From the NCBI GenBank assembly GCA_036490175.1, contig DASXEJ010000076.1:1-49689 (forward strand): 49,689 nucleotides of DNA, read 5' to 3'. Numbering within the stretch: the first letter of the stretch is position 1; each line of letters opens with the position of its first letter. The DNA is from Pirellulales bacterium (lineage in GTDB: Bacteria; Planctomycetota; Planctomycetia; Pirellulales; JACPPG01). A model generated the notes under the pieces. That model worked only from the letters and a program-made list of their open reading frames with translations. It was not told the origin of the DNA and searched no databases. The position numbers were made by a program, and so were the translations under genes. Shown here piece by piece: positions 26,501-33,119 of the stretch.

Positions 26501-27311
26501 CCAGGTCCAGACCATGCGTCGAGAAGTCATAGACCGATACCTCACGCATCGTCGCGCCCGGTTGACTAACGGCGTGTGCGGCTTCACCCGTAAGACGCAG
26601 CGTGACCGTATGTTGGCCACCCAGCAGGATGCGGTAGACCTGGCGGTCTCCTTCCGTTCGATCCTGCGAAACCAGCCCCGCGCTGGCCACCGGAACGATG
26701 CCTTGCGGGACGGTTAAGTACAACGTCGTAGTTGCGCAAGCGGGAAATTCGAAGAGGAAAACGGGCTGACCGTCAGCATCGTGCTTGCCGCGCAACGACC
26801 ACGGCGCCGTAAGCTCGCCCGTGCTATCGACCAACAACGCCGAGTCACCACTGGCGGAGAGCCCTATTTCCGCTCGTCGCACGGGCTTGCTCCACCGGGC
26901 CTCGCCGATCGCAAGGTTGAACGGGGCCACAGGCATCATCGTCGACGACTTGGCACGATTCTCGATGCTCCAGCTGAGCTGGCCTTGCAAATGGTCGCTG
27001 TCCTTGAACTCGGCGTCGTAGCGCGCGCCATTGAGCGTTGCGGCGACTGGCGACTCATCGGACGATGCCGCGACGGCCGTGATCAGTCGCTCGAATTCCT
27101 CGCCGTCGACAGGAACATAGCGTGTCGAGCCGCGCGGCCACTCCTGCACGCGTTCGGCAGGGGCATAAACTCGGCGGAATCGCAGCGGTGTCGCGCCGGT
27201 CGGATTGGTCGGTTGCGCAGGGGCGGTGCCGCGCGGCTCGTCAGCCGCAAAAACCGATTCCCAGGGCATCGTGAGCGCGATGCAAACTATCACCCAACGC
27301 GCGGCGATCAT
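20514..27311 (-). CDS. Giant secreted/membrane protein of unknown function (2265 aa), two-module fusion
   Basis: No known family recognised. The chain has a signal peptide (MIAARWVIVCIALTMPWESVFA), about 1120 residues of beta-strand-rich, alternating polar/hydrophobic sequence, a cluster of membrane helices (about 1145-1215), a second signal-like segment (ITPLALLTALVGITSLSRAQ, about 1245), another 900 or so residues of beta-rich sequence and a last cluster of about three membrane helices (about 2175-2245). The two halves look like full genes of one type joined end to end: near each start there is RRVYAPA...YVPVDGEEFERL and HRVFIPV...YQVPEQLYDEL. Before the first membrane cluster is an alpha/beta part (about 975-1090, IANVLRVESPEATWGTLV, ANLILLATPDAVLL). 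The ATG overlaps the stop of the preceding gene by one base (TAATG), so the two are co-translated. Probably an envelope protein with large domains outside the membrane. No catalytic motif seen. Confidence 0.85.
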   Translation of the reverse strand: MIAARWVIVCIALTMPWESVFAADEPRGTAPAQPTNPTGATPLRFRRVYAPAERVQEWPRGSTRYVPVDGEEFERLITAVAASSDESPVAATLNGARYDAEFKDSDHLQGQLSWSIENRAKSSTMMPVAPFNLAIGEARWSKPVRRAEIGLSASGDSALLVDSTGELTAPWSLRGKHDADGQPVFLFEFPACATTTLYLTVPQGIVPVASAGLVSQDRTEGDRQVYRILLGGQHTVTLRLTGEAAHAVSQPGATMREVSVYDFSTHGLDLATVWRLDARTAPLRRLTLSLDAGLQLVSARLGEVDVPFRIEPDSTEGATNVTLEPAEPLVGSDRPLRLAAIGPLVLDATRPLPRIRTADLGWQEGTSTLLVREPLVTRRLVTSDCRQTKYAVLPDPNRGESFEVQLFGEAAVVQLDLSRQSAPAQVSTGLSVELGDRAAQAGLIAAWQTASGRRSSLTADIVGSWSIDTIETIPADALEDWHVSIAEALPRLTVRLARPLAPDVPLKLVIRAHCRATADHDQKWQASDLVPLRFRDAIVDDQLLWIRPSSTHALDLADTVDLTRVEADQLSASQLALFSNHGPGFVYRIVPERTRFTATLAERRPQHEDEIHCDALVGSATLTESYTVRCRPAGDRVSNVLLAFSEPRPEPVRFRIVGDSGGSLVARRLSTSEQASRKLPATHEFWELTLAIPRGAAFEIEAVRDTPRMVETSLSLISLPDATSQSGQVVVRAAADLGISIRDEGVRLINVPESDTSTAARAAFSYDPADPAGRIIVAQDDTVLTPASAAVAWHRRVESRYDAAGHVLHVATYLLRNAGQSDLTLSIPETAEMSRLWLDGHQQMPPPGRLVSIPLEPDRSTSTLVVEYRSMGLKFDGGRLRSEFAELNIPVVASDWLLWLPPGYSLLSSTGGSTEPAANGLTWRKRLLGPLGPVTGDARFPLFSIDMWATQLGFSAPPSWRSAAEFASRFDDIANVLRVESPEATWGTLVTQAADAAHALGLELLVDSPALAAIDIAAGARVNAKSEASSSAETHDVLTDANLILLATPDAVLLSSCLTAAIQRNNIHWITPATLAMLETGPLRAAVNAAPDGTGIVPSTVWTAPGAAPWSMPAQVVSTSDGLAATPYLIPCDGSNQVEAAIVRDAAATTWVLASCVLMLATSLCLAISQRRLAMLLPLAAAVALVVPPNMASIATGCLWGIVSALAWQLIVPRVRIASRQADSTSGVSSIRWKSVASITPLALLTALVGITSLSRAQNPANESGATAPLVHRVFIPVDNKDKPTEDKYQVPEQLYDELHRRLENESQGDQGWLIRSARYRLTINREAASDTLGPSDVLAQYDVVVSKPDARVSIPMTGIRPGLTARREGREVDIPWDTDEDGFTCRFDEPGVYQLNVSLRPPRDAEAANALEMAIPPIPQATVEVQLPPNPPTVEVPTARGVATFSPDGRKVAVDLGPAAQLQIRWTRSRPARLNVASGEADIWLWLQIQPASVVVHARLDIKALKSPLTELLLSIDPRLRPLPVVDRSGTVASVQPVAGDPQTVRVELARAVTEHVTIPVSFLLTGSSGIGQLPLPNILPQGIPVRDRLLAISIDPTLQYDTQAPAPKIAVAEFLSHWGAAPAAPQWAIRLPEGEPWRIATRPREAQAFVKQRLQLSVGEHRALVRFQAQITPTEGQLPAAPYLLQYRLTAPRDLEIEKITLIHDGLDRVSRWARDEQGMITVFLSSPVSGRVQLTLNGQIAVALGSWNLPRVNVEYPGQHDTTVLVLRQPDTHVAWESGRGIVETERSRASDDVSLPGRVALALIAHNDDFLATLRVTRNTPQVRATQLTSLGRANDAWEGRVDFRASVADGCLDAVGFDLPAEWVGPFEVTPTAALETLPGSHSIRRLIVRPKTPLEGQQGFTLRSPLHLAADDPISIPEISGMSDKDVTSYLLLPTTMGSEHVVWKTHGLRPDSLPPDMIPPPLPNTYNVFRATEPTAHAQSSVARPDERTNEVSADIHALWNPSSACRGIATFVINGATRTDCQLSVPDGIEILELRASGLPVTPGKAARGWQIPLSPGRDRQTVEVVFRDASPAASQSDRISLTAPRLIEPEVTRTTWHIYGFGAGGTVQLVEPNGVVPQPWSYRDVGIRSDLPGALVNGASCTGRWLFSSDVPSITVQYLAPWSISTSGQWLAALLLTAAGAVIAWRLRGVAPPPLPLRTSGLAMSAVGLALVAWATPAWPGILLFAFGIAYACWPLVARKAVSAARMAEMPAVDVT

Positions 27312-30300
27312 TACGATTCCCCCGGAGTGGCGGCCGCCTCGGGAATCAGCGGCGTTGGCTCGGCTCCGGGCACGCCCGGCTGGGCGCGCAGATGGGTTCT
27401 CGTCGAGCCGGGTTCAGAAATCGAGCTCGGGCTGGATCGCACTAGCAGAGGCGCCGACCGGCGGGATTTCAAATAGTGGTCCAAAAACGCCGCGATCATC
27501 ACGAGCGCGGCGCCCATGGCGGCGGCTTGGGCGATCAGCAACGCCGGTTCAGGGAAAGTTAGTGCCCCGGCTGCCAGCACAACACCCACAACGAACAGCA
27601 TCGCCGGGTGCCGTAATGCCGGCAGGTACAACAACAGTAAGCCAACGGCCAGTACGCTGCCGGCTCCGGCCATCACCAGCTTGGCGCGGCTAGCCGTATA
27701 AACCTCGAGGTTCTCGATTGAGCCGAGCGAGGTTAGTACGTAACGATTCGTTTGCGGCGAAACTTCCAGGCCCGCTGAGGCGTTGGACCAAGACTCGAGT
27801 TGCGTTTGCTCTACAAGGGGCTGCCGCCCCCAAGAGCCGGCTTGAAGTCGCCATTGAAAGGCGCCCGTCAAGTCGGACGGCCAACTTACCAGGTGTTCGT
27901 CGCGGGGAAACACAAGCTGCCAATAGGTCTGACGCACCGACTCTCCGGCGGCCAACTTGGGAGCGGCAAGTACAAGTTGTCCAGACTGCTTTTTCCGTGC
28001 CGCGAACCGATAACTGAGATCGAGCACATGCTGCCGCCGAGCGGGGCTAACGTCGAACGTCAGCGTGCCTTGCGTGGGATTCTGTGGCGCGATCGCCATC
28101 CCATCTAGCGTCCCGCGTGCCTCAGAGGCGATCGCTCCCGCGGGCAGATGCACATCGATACGACTGTCGCCGCCAGCGAAAAGATAGACGACGCGGTCCC
28201 AACGCTCGTGACCCTCCAGCCGACTTTGAATCCAGGCCCGATCTACGACAAGCGGATCGGACGTGCGATGCATTTCGCGCCGGACTTGCAAGACTACCTC
28301 GGGGACCGCTACTGAGTTCGACAACCGGAATGTGCCGCGGCCAGCGTCTTCGGCACTTGATTGGACGCTCCACGAGTCGTCACGCGATTCCACTTGCAGT
28401 CCAGCGTCAGACGTAACCGTTAACTCGTTGTTGACAATCAGAGCCATGGCAGGCATTACCAGCGGCACCTTGATCGTCTGCGATGCACCAGCCACAAGCG
28501 GATCGACCTGTATGGGGTAACGCACGACAAGCGTGCAGGCTCCGATACGTTTTTCCGGGAATGGGACACGCAGGCGGACAGTACGCTCGATGTTGGATTC
28601 GGTTCCTGCGGCGGTGGGCGTGATCGGCTGGCCGTCTAGTTGCCACTGGACTCCGGCCGCGCCGTCCAGCCACGAGGGGACGTCGACCAAGAGATCGCTG
28701 ATCGGTTCGTGCGAAATAGTGAGGATCAGGGTCTCCTCAACCTGTCCTTCTTTGTCTCCCAGTTGCAGCCGTCCGCGGATATCGGCCGACAACGCACGGG
28801 ACTCGACGCGCAAGTCGCCCACGAAGCGGGATTGCGCACCTTGGCCGCGAAATGCCAAATCGCCTCGATGATTTGGTGCCGCGACGGCCGAAGCCACGTC
28901 GCCGCGAGCCCGGACGAGACCCATTAGGTCGGCCTCGCGCACCGTGATGGCCACGTTTGTTGACGGAGTCACGGTCAGTTGGGCCGGCCCGACGTCGTTC
29001 GCCACAGGACGTGGCAATACAAAGTCGATCTGAGTGGCGTCGGCCGCTAGTTCGCGGTGGGCGCGCAAGACCAGCAAAATCTCCCCAGTGGTCGGTTGTA
29101 AAAGCGGTATCCGCAGGGGCTTGTCCGTTTCGACGGTCATGCGGTCGACGTCAAAGAGATTGCGCGGAGTTACATCGTCGAGCTCCCAACCGGGAATGGC
29201 GATTTCCAGGGCGAATGCCTTGGCGCCGCGCACCTGATACTTAAAGCGCCCCTCCAAACGGGCGGACTGCGGATTGACCGCGACGTTGAATTCCGGGTCG
29301 ACCGAAACGTGGGTTTCTAGCGGCAGCACGTGTCCGGCGACAGAAAAAGGCTCGCTAAAATACTCGAAGCAGGCGACGGTTCCGTCGTGGTCCAGATCCA
29401 GGTCCTGAGGTAAGTCCGCGATCCGCCGTACCTGATGTTGCTCGTTCCAGGAGATTTGCCAGTCGGCTGCGACGCGGACGGCCAGGTAACCTGACTGGCG
29501 TGCCGCTCCGACCAACTCGACACTATCGATCTCGAACGCCCGCTCGACGCCGCTGCCCGCATGGGGCCGATCGACAGAAAACACGATCGACACAGGGCCT
29601 GCCGTTTTCTCGCGCAATCGGACATCGAACGATTGCGAAGTGCTCGCCTCGGGCTGTTTGCCGGCAGAAGGTTCGATTGCGTAGTCGGCATGCTCACCGG
29701 CCGTCAACGTCCTGCCTGCCGGTAGCTTGAGGCTAAATGCATCGAACCGGGCGCCAAAGCTGCGTACGGTCAGTTGGACCTTTGTATGAACTCCCACGCC
29801 GTCGATTTGTGTGTCGAGCAATCCCGTTGCTTCGATGGGTGCCGCGGCCTCGGGACCCTCGGTTCCCTCTCGCTGCCAACTTATGGCGAAGTCGCGGTCC
29901 ATGCCCAGAACCGTGAACTCGGTGGTCGAGTCTGTGTGCTTTGTATCATCGAGCACCCCCCCTTCTTTGATCGTTGCTTCGACCTTGGGGTCTGCCACGG
30001 AAAGCGTCAGTTTCGAGACTGCAGCACGGGGCAGGTCGAGCTTCATCTCGGTCTGGTCGGTGACTCTTTCCAGCGGGGCGGCAATATCGAGCGTGAGACG
30101 ATGGGGCTGGTCTTGCTCGCCCTTGAGCCACAGCACGTACTCCTGGGCCGTCGGGTCATATTCGACGCGCCATTCGCTCGCCCCCTCGTACCGGGGTTTG
30201 TCGCGGAGCATGGCATGGTGAAGCCGCAAGGGGACACGGACCCAGCCAAGGTGATTAACAAGAACGGCGATTTCCACGGTCAAATCGGCTTGCCGATCAT

Positions 30301-30628
30301 TGGCCGTGCCGCGGGCTATGACCTTATCAAGCTGGAATTGAGGCGGCTGCTGCCCCAGGCTGAGCTGGGCTCGCTGGGTGACCAGTCGCTCGAAATCCTC
30401 TAGCGTGTACCCGAGTACTGCTTGTAACAGCCCGCCGTCCTTGTTCCGCAAAAACAGCACCGGCGGCTGAACTTCCTTGACGGCCCCGTCGGTCGAGCGA
30501 GACGTTTCTTCCGCGGTCTGGTTGCGACCCTCCTGCGGATCGCCTGCGCGCACGAGCGCAATGGGACTGGCTGCCCAAAGACAGGAGCACAGCGCAATTG
30601 TCCAAATCCGGGGGATTTGCAAGACCAC
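27311..30628 (-). CDS. Large secreted/membrane protein of unknown function (1105 aa)
   Basis: No known family recognised. GTG start at 30628, signal peptide (WTIALCSCLWAASPIALVRA), then about 950 residues of beta-rich sequence and a C-terminal cluster of two to three membrane helices (about 980-1050), closing with a short basic tail rich in Ser and Pro. The opening PVLFLRNK...LGYTLEDFERLV and a late TYWQLVFPRDEHLVSW parallel pieces of both halves of the downstream giant protein, which suggests one repeated architecture. The downstream gene begins in its stop codon (TAATG). Its position upstream of and coupled to the giant gene suggests the two products work together in the envelope, perhaps as a complex; function unknown. 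Confidence 0.85.
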   Translation of the reverse strand: MVLQIPRIWTIALCSCLWAASPIALVRAGDPQEGRNQTAEETSRSTDGAVKEVQPPVLFLRNKDGGLLQAVLGYTLEDFERLVTQRAQLSLGQQPPQFQLDKVIARGTANDRQADLTVEIAVLVNHLGWVRVPLRLHHAMLRDKPRYEGASEWRVEYDPTAQEYVLWLKGEQDQPHRLTLDIAAPLERVTDQTEMKLDLPRAAVSKLTLSVADPKVEATIKEGGVLDDTKHTDSTTEFTVLGMDRDFAISWQREGTEGPEAAAPIEATGLLDTQIDGVGVHTKVQLTVRSFGARFDAFSLKLPAGRTLTAGEHADYAIEPSAGKQPEASTSQSFDVRLREKTAGPVSIVFSVDRPHAGSGVERAFEIDSVELVGAARQSGYLAVRVAADWQISWNEQHQVRRIADLPQDLDLDHDGTVACFEYFSEPFSVAGHVLPLETHVSVDPEFNVAVNPQSARLEGRFKYQVRGAKAFALEIAIPGWELDDVTPRNLFDVDRMTVETDKPLRIPLLQPTTGEILLVLRAHRELAADATQIDFVLPRPVANDVGPAQLTVTPSTNVAITVREADLMGLVRARGDVASAVAAPNHRGDLAFRGQGAQSRFVGDLRVESRALSADIRGRLQLGDKEGQVEETLILTISHEPISDLLVDVPSWLDGAAGVQWQLDGQPITPTAAGTESNIERTVRLRVPFPEKRIGACTLVVRYPIQVDPLVAGASQTIKVPLVMPAMALIVNNELTVTSDAGLQVESRDDSWSVQSSAEDAGRGTFRLSNSVAVPEVVLQVRREMHRTSDPLVVDRAWIQSRLEGHERWDRVVYLFAGGDSRIDVHLPAGAIASEARGTLDGMAIAPQNPTQGTLTFDVSPARRQHVLDLSYRFAARKKQSGQLVLAAPKLAAGESVRQTYWQLVFPRDEHLVSWPSDLTGAFQWRLQAGSWGRQPLVEQTQLESWSNASAGLEVSPQTNRYVLTSLGSIENLEVYTASRAKLVMAGAGSVLAVGLLLLYLPALRHPAMLFVVGVVLAAGALTFPEPALLIAQAAAMGAALVMIAAFLDHYLKSRRSAPLLVRSSPSSISEPGSTRTHLRAQPGVPGAEPTPLIPEAAATPGES

Positions 30629-30824
30629 TCAATCCTACAGCAGAGCAACCGGCAGACAGCCAGGTAACTGCTCGTTACCGCCGATCGCGACCAGAAGTGA
30701 TGAATTGCTGCTGCACGTACCTGATTTAGTGTACCCAGCGGGCGTGGCTCCTTGAAGCAAGATTCCTGCCTTGCCATCAGTTCGGTGGCGTAACCCAGTT
30801 CCTGCGGCCCGGCTTTTGGGGCGG

Positions 30825-31613
30825 TCAGGGGGCTGTCAACGCCAGAATCTGGCAAAGCTGGGCATGCAATGCCGGGGTCGCGGCCGCGACGAAGCTGGCC
30901 TTCATGAGATCGAACTCCCCACCTGCGGGGCCGGTGAGCGCTCCACTTGCTTCGCGTACGATTAGCGCTCCGGCGGCCACGTCCCACGGCTTAGTGGAGT
31001 ACGACCACAGGGCATCAAAGCGTCCGGCCGCCACGTAGCACAGGTTTAGCGCCGTCGAACCCGTCCGACGCGTGGCGCGGCAGCGGGTCAGCACTTCTAG
31101 GAACCGCAGCACCTCGGGACTTGATTTCGTGACTTGGGGAGGAAAGCTCACGCCCACCACGGCCTTTGCTAGCTCGCACGTGGGACTGACGTGCAGCGGG
31201 GACCCATTTAGCGACGCCCCCTCGCCGGCGGCGGCCAGATAGCACTCGTCCCGGCTGGGATCATAAACGACTCCTAGCAGGAGCCGGCCACGTTGCTCTA
31301 ACCCAATCGATACGGCAAAGGTGGGAATGCCGTGTACAAAGTTTGTCGTGCCGTCGAGTGGATCTACAATCCATCGCAATCCGTCAGCGCCGGGCGGGAT
31401 CGACTCGTTTTCCTCGGCCAGAAACCCATGCTGGGGAAAGACGCCTAACAGCGTGTCCCGGATGGCGCGTTGGGATGCGACATCGGCCTCGGTGACAAGG
31501 TCGGATGGTCCTTTCTCACGGGCCTGCACCCGACCACAATAGTCGCGCAGCACCTGCCCTCCCACGCGCGCCGCACGCTGGCATAGATCTCCAAATTCGG
31601 CAATCAGAGGCAT
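30825..31613 (-). CDS. Inositol monophosphatase family protein
   Basis: 262 residues, normal size. Metal-binding motifs: AEENE (66-70), the family signature WIVDPLDGTTNF (81-92) and the C-terminal KPWDVAAGALIVREASG. It is a magnesium-dependent, lithium-sensitive-type sugar phosphatase fold (SuhB/CysQ/FBPase relatives). The true substrate (inositol phosphate, PAP or fructose bisphosphate) cannot be told from these motifs. A good -10 box lies upstream. It is on the same strand as the giant genes, with a 196-base gap. Confidence 0.92.
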   Translation of the reverse strand: MPLIAEFGDLCQRAARVGGQVLRDYCGRVQAREKGPSDLVTEADVASQRAIRDTLLGVFPQHGFLAEENESIPPGADGLRWIVDPLDGTTNFVHGIPTFAVSIGLEQRGRLLLGVVYDPSRDECYLAAAGEGASLNGSPLHVSPTCELAKAVVGVSFPPQVTKSSPEVLRFLEVLTRCRATRRTGSTALNLCYVAAGRFDALWSYSTKPWDVAAGALIVREASGALTGPAGGEFDLMKASFVAAATPALHAQLCQILALTAP

Positions 31614-31654
31614 AAAGAAGTGGCCTACTTTCAGGTTCGTCGGTTACGAGCCTG

Positions 31655-31660
31655 ATTATA
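31655..31660 (-). promoter_or_regulatory. -10 box upstream of the inositol monophosphatase gene
   Basis: ATTATA on the plus strand is a perfect TATAAT on the minus strand, about 42 bases before the ATG at 31613. The -35 region is weak. Confidence 0.45.
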
Positions 31661-31889
31661 GAACGACGCTAGATTCCCACTAGCGCCCGCGCGAACCAAA
31701 TTGGTCGCAGATGATGTTTGCGCTGCGGATTTATAGGCTTTTACCGACGGTGGCGCAGGCGTTTTTCTTGGCAGCGGATTGCCCCTATTTGACCCTCAGG
31801 AGACCACGCTTTCGGGGTAGCTGATTAGCCTCCGAATTATTTTGAAAGAAATATGTGGACAGCCGCTTCCAAATTGGTAATATCAAGGC

Positions 31890-32047
31890 GGCTGAGGTGA
31901 AGACGCTGATTCGGAAGCGCGTCAGTTATCTGGGCCTGTAGGTTTTTTATCGCGGACAGCTTTCATACACGGATTTGCTTTCGATCGGCCTCTTCTCTGT
32001 TCCGGCCCCGCCGTTCCGCCTCGCAGCGAGCGGCGGGGTTTTTTTGT
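31890..32047 (+). ncRNA. Candidate small RNA with its own promoter and terminator
   Basis: A TGGACA hexamer (31856-31861) and TAATAT (31878-31883), 16 bases apart, could start a transcript near 31890. A strong hairpin and T-run end at about 32047, giving an RNA of about 155 nucleotides with no convincing coding frame. A 14-codon frame starting GTG AAG ACG (about 31899) could instead be a leader peptide. The terminator is firm; the promoter and the RNA are inference. I do not recognise a known RNA family such as 6S. Confidence 0.35.
32006..32047 (+). terminator. Intrinsic terminator with T-tract
   Basis: CCCCGCCG (32006-32013) pairs with CGGCGGGG (32031-32038); inside, CTCG (32019) pairs with CGAG. 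Seven or more T residues follow directly. It is the clearest textbook terminator in the window, yet no plus-strand gene lies before it. Confidence 0.85.
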
Positions 32048-32153
32048 TTTTATGGCGCGCCCAGCGACTCCCGCCCGCTTGAATCCCGCCCCATTAAACA
32101 CCGCACAGTAAAACATAACGCTGTGCCGTTAAACTCTTCGCCACTCTGCAGCC

Positions 32154-32891
32154 GTGAATCGTTCTGACAATTGGCATATCAGCGAGTCGCGGGCCCATCT
32201 CAAGCTCGGTCCGTTTGAAGCGACGCTGGACATCACGCTGCCGAATCGTGGATTACATGAGCTTCGATTTCGTGATTCGCCCTTGCCGCTAGCCAACTTG
32301 CTGGCGGTGTGGTTTACAGCCCAGCACGCAGAGCAGTACCACGTCGTCAGCGATTATTTCATTCGGGGCCGCGACCTCGTCGTCACGTACGCGCAACAGC
32401 CTGCGTGTCCTGTCCGCTTGCAAGTTTACTGGCGCGCGGTCGACCGTGATGACGCGCCTGATTGTCTGGCGGCGATCGACGTGCAAGTATCCGTGCAGAC
32501 AAGTTTGCTCGACGCGTGGCCCGCGCTGACGATCGGTAGCCAAGTACCGACGCGCGACGTTGCCTGGATGTCCCATTCGAAAGGTGATTCGTCGCAAACT
32601 TGCGCGACAACGCCCACTGTGCCTGCCGGATACTGGCGCTGTCGGCTGGTGGAGCACCCATTGAGCTATGGCGAAATGGTGCATCCCGTGGGCGCCGGAC
32701 GAGACGTGTTGATCGAGAGCGAGACGGATTTAACGAGACTTTCGCATCATCTTTTCGCCGAATCCCTGGAGAAGGGGGTCATCCTGCGCGCTCAAGCTCG
32801 GGGTGTGCTGACGTCAACCGTCGACGATGACGAGGCGATTGCAGCTGCTTACGGCAAATTCTTGGCGGCACCTCTGCCACTTACGACCTGA
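32154..32891 (+). CDS. Hypothetical protein (245 aa)
   Basis: Not recognised. Soluble, no signal peptide or membrane helix. Strand-rich pattern with several Trp and His, for example LKLGPFEATLDITLPNRGLHELRF near the start, PVRLQVYWRAVD and AIDVQVSVQTSLLDAWPAL in the middle, and a helical end (DDDEAIAAAYGKFLAAPLP). The symmetric 'A.L.IT.P..G' opening suggests a beta-sandwich or galactose-mutarotase-like fold, a weak guess. GTG start. It stands between the candidate small RNA and the sensor kinase and shows no operon link. Confidence 0.75.
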   Translation: MNRSDNWHISESRAHLKLGPFEATLDITLPNRGLHELRFRDSPLPLANLLAVWFTAQHAEQYHVVSDYFIRGRDLVVTYAQQPACPVRLQVYWRAVDRDDAPDCLAAIDVQVSVQTSLLDAWPALTIGSQVPTRDVAWMSHSKGDSSQTCATTPTVPAGYWRCRLVEHPLSYGEMVHPVGAGRDVLIESETDLTRLSHHLFAESLEKGVILRAQARGVLTSTVDDDEAIAAAYGKFLAAPLPLTT

Positions 32892-33119
32892 TCTGGGGCG
32901 CCGGCCTCGGAATACCGCCGGCGAACCGTAAAAGCCGATCGCCGGTCGATTCCTTAAAATCGACTTCACCGGAATAGCGCACGTCGCCGGCGAAGGGACG
33001 CGCCCACTCGGGTGCGATCTTTCCCTACAAATAGCCACTGGTAGCTAATAATCCCCTAGATTCGTATGGGCCTGCGCGGTTGTTTCAGCGCATTTCTTAA
33101 GTGAAGGGTGGACTGTACG

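Larger units (their letters stand above)
31614..32153. other. Intergenic region holding a candidate small RNA
   Basis: 540 bases between divergent genes. Besides the -10 box of the phosphatase gene it holds a plus-strand promoter-like pair near 31856-31883 and a strong terminator at 32006-32047. No protein gene of convincing length; the small basic frames on the minus strand look like chance. Confidence 0.5.

Noticed and set aside
26781-27476. 231-codon open frame opposite the giant genes
   Set aside because: Antisense to two genes with a continuous frame and signal peptide; no family motif.
31890-32047. 6S RNA
   Set aside because: Length and isolation would fit, but I cannot see the closed stem and central bubble, so no family name is given.
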